DNA from: Cordilura impudica
Lineage: Eukaryota > Arthropoda > Insecta > Diptera > Scathophagidae
NCBI GenBank assembly: GCA_963682025.1
Contig: OY821521.1
Coordinates: forward strand, 165,202,461 to 165,266,460
DNA: 64,000 nucleotides
Direction: 5' to 3'
This document shows, in pieces, positions 34,721 through 47,191 of the stretch. The notes beneath the pieces are model-generated. The model worked only from the letters and a program-made list of their open reading frames with translations, ran no database searches and was not told the DNA's origin. Made by a program: the position numbers and the translations under genes. The first letter of the stretch is position 1. Every line of letters starts with the position of its first letter.

Positions 34721-35970
34721 TAAAATGTAAGCCATTGCTCTTATCGCTTCAAGGCCAACTATAGTCAATTCAGCACACTTTTTTCTTGAAACGAATTTAC
34801 CCATATAAAATTAAGGATTTGTGAGAGTTTGAAAATTAAAGAAGTCCCCATGGAACATCTCGCAAACAGAAGAGTTAAATTAAAATAATTTTCGGAAGAC
34901 CAAAATTTTTTTTGGAGTTTAAGAAATCAAATTAAAAGAAAAAATTAGAGGTTCTACTACATTGAAAGTTTTGTGAATTTTTGTTTTTTAAACATAAAGG
35001 GGAAAAGATTTATGAGGTATAAGGGTGAATAAAATTTTCACTTTCATATGTATGTTTACGCTGTATGTTTACAAAAGAAAAGTAAGTGAATTCAGAACTA
35101 GTAAAGGTTGTTGTACATCAATGCGAAAATTGTTGGAAAGTATAATGAACTTTCAGATAGCAATTTTTTTCTACTAAAAAAAGCCAACACTGTTTTTATA
35201 AAACTACAATAAATAAGAAATTATAATAAAGACGGTTCAGAAAGGAAAAGCAATTAACTTTAACTTTATGAGAATTTAAAGATTAATTGCACTGGTCAAA
35301 AGTCCGAACATTGTTGTATACTGTAATTTGTGGTGAGAAAAATTTTTTTTTAATAAAACAAGATTTAGATGGTTGTTATGTATTGACATTTTTGTGGAAT
35401 AAATTTTTTTAATCTGAATACTTAGAGGTGAAATTTTTTTTTTTTATTTTTGATGGATATTTTTAGGTGGATAAACTTTTGAAAAAAAGTTAATAAATAG
35501 TGAAGTGAAAAAAGTGAAGTTGAAAATTAATTTTTAAGGTGAAATAATTTTTCTAGTATAACAAAAAGTTTGAGGTGAATAAAATGTTCATAAGTTGAAA
35601 TATACATAGTTTTGGATGTATTAATTTGAATTTACTTATTTTTCGGCAGACACAGTACATTAAAAAAACTATTTAAGTAAAGAAAAAAAAAACATAAAGG
35701 TAAAAATAAACTGCTGAGATTGAAAAATTTTCACCAAGAGGTGAAAAAAATCTTTATATTCATATTTTCCAGCAGACTTCAGTTGAAAGAAACTTTAGTA
35801 GAAAAATTAAAAAAAAATTTAGAGGTGAAAAAAAATTGTTCAGGTCAACATAATTCTAGGTGAATATAATTTTCATTTTCATATTATTACATTGGAGCTT
35901 TAAAGTCAATATAAATGAAAGGTGATTAATTTTTCGTGATGAAAAAGTCCTATGAACATTTTTAAGGTCG
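34721..35970. repeat. Degenerate AGGTGAA-type repeats, block 2
   Basis: The same vocabulary as at 32421-33245: GGGTGAATAAAATTTTCAC (35023), TTAGAGGTGAAATT (about 35424), TTTGAGGTGAATAAAATG (35571), TTTCGGCAGACACAGTACAT (35641), and AGAGGTGAAAAAAA (35741, 35820). The piggyBac relic lies between the two blocks and may have inserted into one larger block. Confidence 0.5.
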
Positions 35971-37130
35971 CTTCGTATTAGCAGTTATTACTTCTGATAT
36001 TATAAAGCAATTTTCCTTAATTTCATTATCAAACTTGTTACGATAACAGAAAATATCTTGACCGAAAATCAGTAAATCAAAGTATATATTTTTTTAATAA
36101 AAAAAAAAAAATATATATATATACTATTTCTTATAAGGCATCATTATTAATGGTATGCAAAATCAGTTTTTAATTCTGCCCATCTCCTTGAATTTAAAAT
36201 GAAAACATACTCTATTGCCTTGTGAAACTGATATTGTAAAACAAATCATTATTTACTTACTTGACCAAAGTTTATTTAAAATGTTCATGTTTTTAGCTGA
36301 CTTAGCTAAACGGCAATTACTTTTTGAAAACACACCCTTTTCTAAGAACCACATACAAAAAAGTTTATTGTCACATATTTACTGAAAACTTTTATAGTCC
36401 TCCTTATAGTTTTTATCTCTGACATAAACACACACGCTGTCCTAACGTAATAAAAACTTATATGACCATTCCGGTGCTAAGTAAATATGGTAAATTTAGA
36501 ACTAACAAATGTTGGAAGTGGCATTCTTAAGTTCTTTATTTACCAAACAATACCAGTGCGTACATTTAATATGTAAACAGAAGGAATCACGTGTGTTCTA
36601 AGGTATTTTAACGTTTAGTTTTAACTGTAGTCTTACAAATTGTGTTCAGTTTATATTCAATTACTGGCAAGAGAATAAATAAAATTGATTATAAATTTTT
36701 TTAGGGTAGCTCTTAGAAAACCAATAGGTGGCATAAATAAGGGCGGAAAATAGAATAATTGAAAATTTGTGCAGTTAACTTAGATTTGAGCAGAACCAAA
36801 TAAAAATAATCAATTGAATAATTTTTGGAGTATTTTTTTAATCTGCTATTTGTGAAACAAAGACGTATACTTAACAAAAAAAATTCGAATATTACGTGTA
36901 CGTATGATTATACCGATAACATCAACCAATAAGGTTTTGGACTGGAGCAACCAAATAAATATCTTTTCTAGGGTAATTTGGTGGACTGAATTCGAATCTG
37001 TAATTGGTTTTTCTCTACCACGTCAGGTTTTCGAGATACAAAAAATATTTTTATTCGTTTTTTACATAAAAAATCATTAGTTTATTTAAAAATCATTGAA
37101 TTTTCAAATGTGAATGGCGTTATTTGAACG
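35971..37130. other. AT-rich DNA, nothing recognised
   Basis: No ORF, terminus or tandem unit identified; there is an A-run followed by (TA)n near 36099-36123. Confidence 0.4.
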
Positions 37131-37136
37131 TCGTTT

Positions 37137-38095
37137 TTATTTTGATGGTTCGGTTTCACGTATTATAGTCCGGCAAAAGTCTCTCAGCATGCCTCTGTCC
37201 CAAAATCGTTAATTTCTTTCAATTTTCATGAAATCTTGTTCGTCGCTCACCGCACCTAGGTTTTGTGGAAATAAATCTAAATGGCGATGAAGAAAATGCA
37301 TTTTGAGTGACATTCGTTCACCTAATTCGTGATAATTTTTCAATAATTCAGCAACAATTTGTCTGTAGTTTTCACTCTTATTGTCTCCAAGAATCCTGTC
37401 CACGATGCTCTTGAAAGATTTCCAGACTGCATATTCTTCCTCAAATAAATATTGTGGAAAATTGTCATCATTCATTAGCTTCCTGATCTGAGGGCCAACA
37501 AATACGCCTTCTTTGATTTTAGCATATGAAATTTTAGGAAAAACCGCTAACAAATATTTAACTGCTGCACCTCCTTTGTCCAGAGCCTTGACAAAGTTCT
37601 TAAAAACGCCCAATATTATGTGTAGCGTCGGGAGAAGAACGTCATTTGGATCAAATAATGGTTTATTTGAAATGTTTTGTTTACCTGGTGAATATTCAGT
37701 TCTTTTTGGCCACTCTGTTCTGACGTAATGACGATATGTAGCGCGACTATCCCATATACAAAGGAAACAACAATATTTTGTGAAACCTCCTTGCATACCA
37801 GTCAACAAACCAATGACCTGAAACAGATTAATTTACAGTTATTTACGATGGTCTATACCATATACACAAAGAAATTTAAATCATACACCTTAAGGTCACC
37901 ATTGATCCTCCATTTATGATCATTGTATTTGAGTAATGTCAAAATTTCAGTCATTGATTCGTAATTTTCCTTTGTACTAATGGCATGAGTAATTGGTATG
38001 TATGGTTTTTCATTCCCATTAACGTACAGATTCCAAAATTTCTTTCGTATAAGGTATTCGATTGGCACCCTCACATCGCTCTGAAATTTGGACAT
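37137..38095 (-). pseudogene. WDSR/SDEQ family protein, copy B, with one intron
   Basis: Exon 1 (38095-37889 and perhaps further upstream) encodes VRVPIEYLIRKKFWNLYVNG and NYESMTEILTLLKYNDHKWR, ending INGDLK. A 71 bp intron (37888-37818; donor GTGTAT, acceptor TTTCAG) leads to exon 2, VIGLLTGMQGGFTKYCCFLC. IWDSRATYRHYVRTEWPKR, LPTLHIILGVFKNFVKALD, VGPQIRKLMNDDNFPQY and LGERMSLKMHFLHRHLDLFP follow, then NLGAVSDEQ. The frame stops at 37209-37211 (NERN-like end, TAA), but the same frame continues in family style (RFWDRGMLRDFCRTIIRE) to a TAA at 37137. The stop thus replaces a sense codon, and a few residues (normally GERFHQ) are missing after SDEQ. Paired Cys (CCFLC) are conserved. Function unknown. 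Confidence 0.68.
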
Positions 38096-38600
38096 GTTAT
38101 AGAGAGGATGTAAAATAAAGGGACCGGTATATTTGGGGTTGATTAAGAGAGTGCTGAGGGTGCCATTCAGGATACCTTGTACGAAACAAATTTTGGAATC
38201 TGTACGTTAACTTTCGTGTTGCATAAAAATATTGATATCGTTTAATAACGTTGATATCGCGGAAAAATATTTTTCGTTCTCATTTGCGTACGTTACGGTT
38301 TGTGACATATCTATTTTGAAACAATGTTTAGAACAACTAGAACAACCTAGAACAGCCGCCAATTTTTATTTCTAAAAGTGGGGGGCAAAGCTTAAAATTC
38401 GTTTTTTCGATTTACCGGTACAAATTACATTTTAGAAACTCATCGTTTTGGAACATTGTAGAACAATCCTAGAACAATTCAAAACAATCTTCAAAAAATT
38501 GTATTTCCAAATATGGGGGGCTAACTTCGCACACCTTCTCTTCGGACCAAATATTTTTATTGGAATTACTTAAACGTTTAATCCATTTCTGAATATTGAA
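38096..38600. repeat. Diverged tandem pair with GAACAA motifs
   Basis: Two blocks (about 38318-38390 and 38450-38525) share the order TAGAACAA-type motifs, then a TTTTTATTTCTAAAAGTGGGG-like stretch, then GGGGGGC-AA-GCTTA or GGGGGGCTAACTTC. The period is about 130 bp. It lies just upstream of WDSR copy B, so it could belong to the 5' side of that unit. Confidence 0.45.
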
Positions 38601-40340
38601 TAAGCCTTAAATTATTTTTCGGCTCGAAATTTTTTCACCTCAAATAACACTGTACAACAAATTTCTATTTTAAGTATTTCTAATATTTCTGGCTTCAGGC
38701 TCCAAAAAAAATATATATATATATTATTTTACACGTGTTTTAATTGGGCTAAATGTCTGCAATATTATTAAAAAAGGTTTATAATAGAAATGATCTGAAA
38801 TAAAAAATATTTTTTCTAAAAAATTTGTAAGGGCGCACCCTACGCAAGTTTCGGAGGGGATAGGTCGGATAATTTTACTCTCGAAAAATTAATAGGGGTC
38901 GGTTTTATAATTTATTATATTAAACCTTTCCGAACTTCAGTGTATAGTTAACAGTACGGGGTTAGGACTTGCCACCCCTTTAGCAAAAAAGCCAGACATG
39001 ACCCGAAAAAACAAACTTCAGATTCACCAATTTTAAAACCATTAAAATTTTTTCAGCACTTACTTTTTTCATCTCAAATTTTTTTCACTTAAAAATTTGT
39101 TTTACTTAAAAATTTGTTCTCCCATGAACAGACAATGTTAAATTAAAAAACATTTTTCCTTTTTTAAATAAAACTCTTTGTTAAATAGGTTCATATACAT
39201 ATGGCTGTACATAGATTTGGCCTTTAAAATTCTATTATGGATCTTTTGTGAAACGTGTCATTTGGGGGGTTAAAATGCGCACTGGAATTGCTAAATATTT
39301 TGCCCATAATTGTTTAGGAAAAAACTCAAAATGGCTATTTGAATTTATTCTACCATGAATTATTTATTCACCTCGAAAATTTTTTCACCACGAAAATTTT
39401 TTCACCTCAAATTTGTTTCCTATGAAGAGAAAACTTTCACCTAAAAAATTTGTTCCCTCTCTGTTTCACCTTAAACTTGGCTCCACCATATTGCAATCTG
39501 GTATTGGCGCTCTGATATTGCAAGCTGCGTGTTAGTGTGATGATGGACACAATAACTACTTAAATATTTCGACCATATCTGGGAAGATTGTTTGGCTAAG
39601 TTGCTATAAAAAATTCTTTGAAGTATCTGCCGTTTTGCGCTAGCATTGCCCTTTCAATTTTCTATTTATTGATCCAAAAATATTTTGAAAAAATTATAAA
39701 AAAAAACACAGAAACTGTTAATTTCAAAAATTTTTTTTCTCCAGCATATGTTCCATCATAACATTTTTTTTAACATAAAACTTTTTTTTACCCTTGTACA
39801 TACAAAGGTTCGTATATATATGTATGGCGAGCTATCTGATTTGTCCTCTATTATGAATCTTTTGTGTAATTTGGTGTTCAAAATGTGCACTGGAATGGCT
39901 TATATATTTCGCTAATTTTTGGATAGAGAATAACTCTAGAGATTTCAATTTATTCGACCATGAATTATTTATTCGCCTCCAAATTTTTTTCGTATCATTT
40001 TTTTCATGAACCGAAAATTTTCGCCCCATAAATTTTGTCTCTCTCAGGTCCAACTTATATATTTAAAAAAAAAAAAAAATAATTTTTAATTCTGCAGTTA
40101 TATAGATTCGTATATAAGTAGTAAGTATTTAAGATTTTGCTCATCAAAACTTGTCACTCTGAAATTGCATTATGGGTCTTTGGTCTTCTATGCGTCCATG
40201 TCTGGATAGAAATCATTTATTCACCACACTTCTTCTTCAATAAAAGTTCTTACTATATAAAAATGCTTGAATGAGTTTGTCCTATTCAAATATTGCACTG
40301 GAAATGCTTTAAAGTTAAATCCATTTGAATTTAGGTAGAA
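38601..40340. repeat. About 600 bp tandem repeats, reverse AGGTGAA type
   Basis: Two long units, about 39130-39480 and 39780-40050, share TTCATATA, then TTTGGCC/TTTGTCC, then ATTATGGATCTTTTGTG, then TGCGCACTGGAATTG, then CCATGAATTATTTATTCRCC, then TTTTTTCACC and TTTTGTCTCTCT. A third shorter one lies at 40105-40330 (ATTATGGGTCTTTGG, TATTGCACTGGAAATGC). They contain the reverse complement of the AGGTGAA phrases found at 32-36 kb. Non-coding. Confidence 0.6.
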
Positions 40341-41440
40341 TATGCTTTATTAAACCCTCTATTATGCAGAATATTTGGCTACAGCGATTAGTTTTTTTAA
40401 GTTTTGTAGAAACTCTTGTGCCTTTTAAACTTCAAAACAATAAATTTTAATTAAGAAAGATTTAATATTTTTTTGGCAAGTCTTCAAATTGTGCTTAAAT
40501 ATAATTTTTTGTTTAAAATATGAAGGCGTATACTTTTTTAATTAAATAAGTACATGCATACGTGGCATAGTACGGTAAAACAATAAGCAGTGGGTGGACA
40601 AAGAAAGATAAAAAGATAAAAAAATTTTGTATTAAAATTAAAAAAAAATAATAATAAGAATAACTTTGCTTTAAATATTGTTTAATTTCTTTAAAGAAAA
40701 CTTTTATTTTTTAACGCTTTTTCCGTTTAATATATTTTTCCAAAAACAATCTTTTTTACTTTTCACTTGCTCAACACTAATACCCTTAACTCTCCTTAAA
40801 TTTACCGAAAGTATTTATTTTTATGACTTATCTTCCTTACAAAAATCCCAATGTAATCCTTTGAGAAATGTTAAAATGTTTTTTTTTTCGATTTTTCTCT
40901 TTGATTTTACCCCAAAACATCCAAGATTTTGTTTAGCAATCTATACTGCTATCGTCATTTGTTATCATTAAAAATAAAATGGTTTTTTGAATAGCAACAA
41001 CAAAACAGCATATATCCAACGAAAATCCCTAAAGACAACAAACATCAACAACACATAAACAGCAACATATACGTATATTTAAAGCCTAAAAACTATATTG
41101 TAATTCCAATCGGTATTTTTTTCAAAGTACTAAAGAATGTTTAACAATTTTTAGAGCTCATGTGATTTTGATGCGTGTGGAATCAAAGCTTAAAAAAGTA
41201 ATAAAAAAGGGCTTGAAAAGAAAGGAATGCATACAAATACATACATATAAAGTCAGAGCAACCCTAAAAAGTAAAGACTAATGGCGTTATATTATTTTTA
41301 CAGAGAAAAGAGTGATTATACTTTTAAAGGGTAAAATCCCAAATGGAAAACTCAAATAGAGGGACATAATATCAATGAAGTTATCACATACATTAATCCG
41401 GATATAATCAACTATCTGAATTAAAAGTAAAAAAATTAAT
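40341..41440. other. AT-rich DNA, nothing recognised
   Basis: Unique-looking sequence. The 97-residue plus ORF at 40678-40971 is F/L-rich and matches nothing I know; probably chance. Confidence 0.4.
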
Positions 41441-41443
41441 ATA

Positions 41444-44400
41444 TTATTTTATATTTTATATTTTATATTTCATATTTTATATTTTATATTTTATATTTTA
41501 TATTTTATATTTTACATTTTATATTTTACATTTTATATTTTATATTTTATATTTTATATTTTATATTTTATATTTTATATTTTATATTTTATATTTTATA
41601 TTTTATATTTTATATTTTATATTTTATATTTTATATTTTATATTTTATATTTTATATTTTATATTTTATATTTTATATTTTATATTTTATATTTTATATT
41701 TTATATTTTATATTTTATATTTTATATTTTATATTTTATATTTTATATTTTATATTTTATATTTTATATTTTATATTTTATATTTTATATTTTATATTTT
41801 ATATTTTATATTTTATATTTTATATTTTATATTTTATATTTTATATTTTATATTTTATATTTTATATTTTATATTTTATATTTTATATTTTATATTTTAT
41901 ATTTTATATTTTATATTTTATATTTTATATTTTATATTTTATATTTTATATTTTATATTTTATATTTTATATTTTATATTTTATATTTTATATTTTATAT
42001 TTTATATTTTATATTTTATATTTTATATTTTATATTTTATATTTTATATTTTATATTTTATATTTTATATTTTATATTTTATATTTTATATTTTATATTT
42101 TATATTTTATATTTTATATTTTATATTTTATATTTTATATTTTATATTTTATATTTTATATTTTATATTTTATATTTTATATTTTATATTTTATATTTTA
42201 TATTTTATATTTTATATTTTATATTTTATATTTTATATTTTATATTTTATATTTTATATTTTATATTTTATATTTTATATTTTATATTTTATATTTTATA
42301 TTTTATATTTTATATTTTATATTTTATATTTTATATTTTATATTTTATATTTTATATTTTATATTTTATATTTTATATTTTATATTTTATATTTTATATT
42401 TTATATTTTATATTTTATATTTTATATTTTATATTTTATATTTTATATTTTATATTTTATATTTTATATTTTATATTTTATATTTTATATTTTATATTTT
42501 ATATTTTATATTTTATATTTTATATTTTATATTTTATATTTTATATTTTATATTTTATATTTTATATTTTATATTTTATATTTTATATTTTATATTTTAT
42601 ATTTTATATTTTATATTTTATATTTTATATTTTATATTTTATATTTTATATTTTATATTTTATATTTTATATTTTATATTTTATATTTTATATTTTATAT
42701 TTTATATTTTATATTTTATATTTTATATTTTATATTTTATATTTTATATTTTATATTTTATATTTTATATTTTATATTTTATATTTTATATTTTATATTT
42801 TATATTTTATATTTTATATTTTATATTTTATATTTTATATTTTATATTTTATATTTTATATTTTATATTTTATATTTTATATTTTATATTTTATATTTTA
42901 TATTTTATATTTTATATTTTATATTTTATATTTTATATTTTATATTTTATATTTTATATTTTATATTTTATATTTTATATTTTATATTTTATATTTTATA
43001 TTTTATATTTTATATTTTATATTTTATATTTTATATTTTATATTTTATATTTTATATTTTATATTTTATATTTTATATTTTATATTTTATATTTTATATT
43101 TTATATTTTATATTTTATATTTTATATTTTATATTTTATATTTTATATTTTATATTTTATATTTTATATTTTATATTTTATATTTTATATTTTATATTTT
43201 ATATTTTATATTTTATATTTTATATTTTATATTTTATATTTTATATTTTATATTTTATATTTTATATTTTATATTTTATATTTTATATTTTATATTTTAT
43301 ATTTTATATTTTATATTTTATATTTTATATTTTATATTTTATATTTTATATTTTATATTTTATATTTTATATTTTATATTTTATATTTTATATTTTATAT
43401 TTTATATTTTATATTTTATATTTTATATTTTATATTTTATATTTTATATTTTATATTTTATATTTTATATTTTATATTTTATATTTTATATTTTATATTT
43501 TATATTTTATATTTTATATTTTATATTTTATATTTTATATTTTATATTTTATATTTTATATTTTATATTTTATATTTTATATTTTATATTTTATATTTTA
43601 TATTTTATATTTTATATTTTATATTTTATATTTTATATTTTATATTTTATATTTTATATTTTATATTTTATATTTTATATTTTATATTTTATATTTTATA
43701 TTTTATATTTTATATTTTATATTTTATATTTTATATTTTATATTTTATATTTTATATTTTATATTTTATATTTTATATTTTATATTTTATATTTTATATT
43801 TTATATTTTATATTTTATATTTTATATTTTATATTTTATATTTTATATTTTATATTTTATATTTTATATTTTATATTTTATATTTTATATTTTATATTTT
43901 ATATTTTATATTTTATATTTTATATTTTATATTTTATATTTTATATTTTATATTTTATATTTTATATTTTATATTTTATATTTTATATTTTATATTTTAT
44001 ATTTTATATTTTATATTTTATATTTTATATTTTATATTTTATATTTTATATTTTATATTTTATATTTTATATTTTATATTTTATATTTTATATTTTATAT
44101 TTTATATTTTATATTTTATATTTTATATTTTATATTTTATATTTTATATTTTATATTTTATATTTTATATTTTATATTTTATATTTTATATTTTATATTT
44201 TATATTTTATATTTTATATTTTATATTTTATATTTTATATTTTATATTTTATATTTTATATTTTATATTTTATATTTTATATTTTATATTTTATATTTTA
44301 TATTTTATATTTTATATTTTATATTTTATATTTTATATTTTATATTTTATATTTTATATTTTATATTTTATATTTTATATTTTATATTTTATATTTTATA

Positions 44401-44466
44401 TTTTATATTTTATATTTTATATTTTATATATTATGTATTATATATTTTATATTTTATATTTTATAC
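41444..44466. repeat. 3 kb satellite of 7 bp unit TTTTATA
   Basis: Roughly 425 tandem copies of TTTTATA (minus strand TATAAAA). Variants are confined to the edges: TTTCATA at about 41468 and TTTACAT units near 41515-41530 on the left, TATATATTATGTATTATATA at about 44427-44446 on the right. The interior of nearly 2.9 kb appears invariant. AT-rich heptamers also form major satellites in some Drosophila species. Array length in the assembly may not equal the length in the genome. Confidence 0.98.
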
Positions 44467-45735
44467 TTATATTCTATATTTTTAATAAATGTAATAATAA
44501 ATTTGTAAATAGTTGTGAATATTTCTGGTTATTTACTTCGTTCTTATATAAAAAAAAAATAACCTTGACTTCAAGTAAAGCCATTATATAGTTCGTAATA
44601 CAGTTGTAAAATAAGACTTCCTTTAAGTTACAAAAAAAAAAAAAATGTATAAAAAAATATAGAAAATTTTACTAAAGTAAAAAAGTAGACATTTTGTAGC
44701 CTTATAAAAGAAAGTGGACGTTTGCCATTTGGCTTTGAATATTTTTTTAAACCGTAAATAAAGTAGACAAATATGAAGCAAAACTTTTTTTGTGTTTTAA
44801 AAAAAATTTAGTTTTCAACTTATATATTTATAAATATTTACATGCTATTCGATAATATTTTTTTCTACCATTTATGGTCATAAATTTATGTCTATAAGTA
44901 TTTTTTTTCTATATACTTTGTTAGTGTTTTGAAATTGTTTATAATAAAACAAATTTTCTGCAAATTTTCTTGCTCTTTTGTTTTACCTTTAATTAAGCGG
45001 AGGTTTTGTTGTTAGTCTAACTTTGTTATACAAACTGAATTTAATATGCTAAAGGCGAATAGTTGGTAAAATTTTTTGATCTAGAAAAGTTAATGCCATC
45101 ATTAATTATTTTATACCACCTGTATTTAATGTCAAGAAAGAAGAAAGTATCAACTGGAGCGTATGATTAATATTTGCGTTTTATTAAAAAAATCTTATAC
45201 GTTGCGATGGCGGTTTGTAAAAAAGTTTGGCCGGTTAATAGTGAAACCATTAATAATGTTGAAATATAATTAATTAATTTTAATACCTTGAAAATATTTG
45301 AAAATACGGACACTACTACCTGGAGTAAATTGTCTTAGTATTTGATTATAATTCCCTAGTAACCAAGTGACAAAATGATTTACAATGATTACATTTTCTT
45401 ACAAAGGAATGATAGAAGATGATGTACTTGAAATGCGGATCATAAATTAATCTACAAATGCAACTTTATTTGCATTACGGTAATAAAAATATTAATTGAA
45501 TAAAATTGCCTTAAATTTTTTTTTAGTCACATCTAATTAACAATTACAGGGCCTGTGTAATTGTCTTTGCCTGTCCTTGACCAGAGATGATGTTACCTAA
45601 ATTTCTTATTTAAAAATAACAACCTTTGTAGTTTCGCAAAAATTAAAAAAAGAAGATTTTGACATATCCCTTTCTTTAAGACTATTGATGGATTCTTTGT
45701 TAATACAACTACTTTTCATTTAAGACTGGGAACGA
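44467..45735. other. AT-rich DNA, nothing recognised
   Basis: No convincing ORF, tandem unit or terminus. Confidence 0.4.
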
Positions 45736-46260
45736 TTCAAGCCAATTTTTGATGACTTCAGTAGAAGTGAACCGTATTCCGGTAAGTAATTCTGCATCGA
45801 GCAAAACAACAGCTAGGTTAAAAACTCTTCATTTCATAGTATTGAAATAGCTGTTAACTGGTGGCACAAAATGCGGACGAGCACTGTCATAATAAAAAAA
45901 TTATCGTATCGTGTCTGGTCTGCAATTCTATATATTTTTCCTTTAATCGTCATTTAAATGAGTTCGGTGGTTTCAGCGCCTCATAATACACAACACCCTT
46001 CTGATCCTATCGAATCAAAACTTTACCTTGGCATCATAGTTACTCTGCCGGGGTTCACATACGATTTCCTTTGCTCCGGGTTGTCATAATGAATTCACTT
46101 TTCATTCTTAATAGGATATAAAAATGATTTCTTTCGAACCATAGAAGCGGAATTTGAGGCATGAATCGCAATAATTCCTGCTTGTGATATTTGATATTAT
46201 TTTGAAAGTTCTTCTTGTATTTGGCACAACTCTTCACTAACACAGTGCATTACCTGAAAT
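45736..46260 (-). pseudogene. mariner-like transposase relic (DD34D type)
   Basis: The minus strand, across several frames, gives LLRMKSEFI joined to HYDNPEQRKSYVNPGR. It then gives GVVYYEALKPPNS, RLKEKYIELQTRHD and an IMTVLVRILCHQL stretch where the family has LLHDNARPH. The order matches mariner transposases (W-I-x-YDNP, KGVVYYELLKP, DNARPH). The first catalytic Asp region and N-terminus are absent, and stops and frame breaks are frequent. It ends about 20 bp from a long inverted-repeat element. Confidence 0.68.
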
Positions 46261-46277
46261 ACAAATTCCATCTCTTG

Positions 46278-47027
46278 TGCGGTTTTCGAAGCACTTATCG
46301 AAACTAAGAAAACCCGCATTTGGGTTTGCTAGTTTACTTGCTGTTCGGATTTTATGGCCTCATGTGTATTTCGGTTAAAACTTAATTTTTCCGGAGAACA
46401 TGCACTTTTTCTCACTGCTATGTCTCGGTAACCAAATTGAATTTGGTTTTTCTAAGATTATAGCTAAAGACTAGGCGAAAAAAGTGTATCTTTGTCTATC
46501 TTTTTTCACCATTTCATAATATAAGTCAAAAACTTCAGAAAATTATAATATTGGTAAAAATGCTTTTGCCCATTTTCAGCTGTATTTTACATCGCAAGTT
46601 TGAAGTGTAAATGCATCAACTTCACAGGCTCCACCGAGAGCATCAACTTCAATGGTAACTGATTAATTCATGTTTTTTGCCTTTTGCTACATTTCTCATA
46701 CATATATCGAAAAATTGATATCTCTTTTTTATTTTGATAGAAATAAAGTTTTGTAAAAGAGATCTTGGTAGATAAAAGCTTTTCGGAATTTTAGCAATTT
46801 TGATGCACTTGGTAGAGTTTTTTCGGGTAAGTTTGTTTTACGCTTTTTTCCCCCAGTCCATAGCTACAATTGCTTCCGGGATATAGCCGTGAAAATAATT
46901 ATATGTTCTTCGGAAAAATTAAGGCTTAGCCAAAATTTACATGAGGCCATAAAATCCGAGTAGCAGCTAAACTAGCAAACCCCAAATGGGGTATTGTTAG
47001 TTTCGATAAGCAGTGAGAAAAACCGCA
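46278..47027. mobile_element. 750 bp element with long inverted repeats (foldback-like)
   Basis: Left arm 46278-46455 and right arm 46850-47027 are reverse complements over about 175 bp with moderate divergence. Outer ends: TGCGGTTTTCGAAGCACTTA against TGCGGTTTTTCTCACTGCTT. Inner landmarks: TTTGCTAGTTTA, CGGATTTTATGGCCTCATG and CTTAATTTTTCCGRAGAACAT. The interior of about 390 bp is non-coding. Such long arms fit a foldback element or long-TIR MITE; the superfamily is unassigned. Confidence 0.8.
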
Positions 47028-47190
47028 TACGAAAAGGAGTTTACACTCGATGACTTCAAAAATGTTACACTATGTATGTAACTCCGTCTCTTTATATTCG
47101 AACTGTTTTACTTGGAATATCCATGATTTTCATGTTATTAAAACATAAAATAAAATTAAAGATAACTTAAAAACAACTACATAACAGAAT
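47028..47190. other. Short AT-rich spacer
   Basis: Nothing recognised between the inverted-repeat element and the minus-strand exon. Confidence 0.4.
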
Positions 47191-47191
47191 A

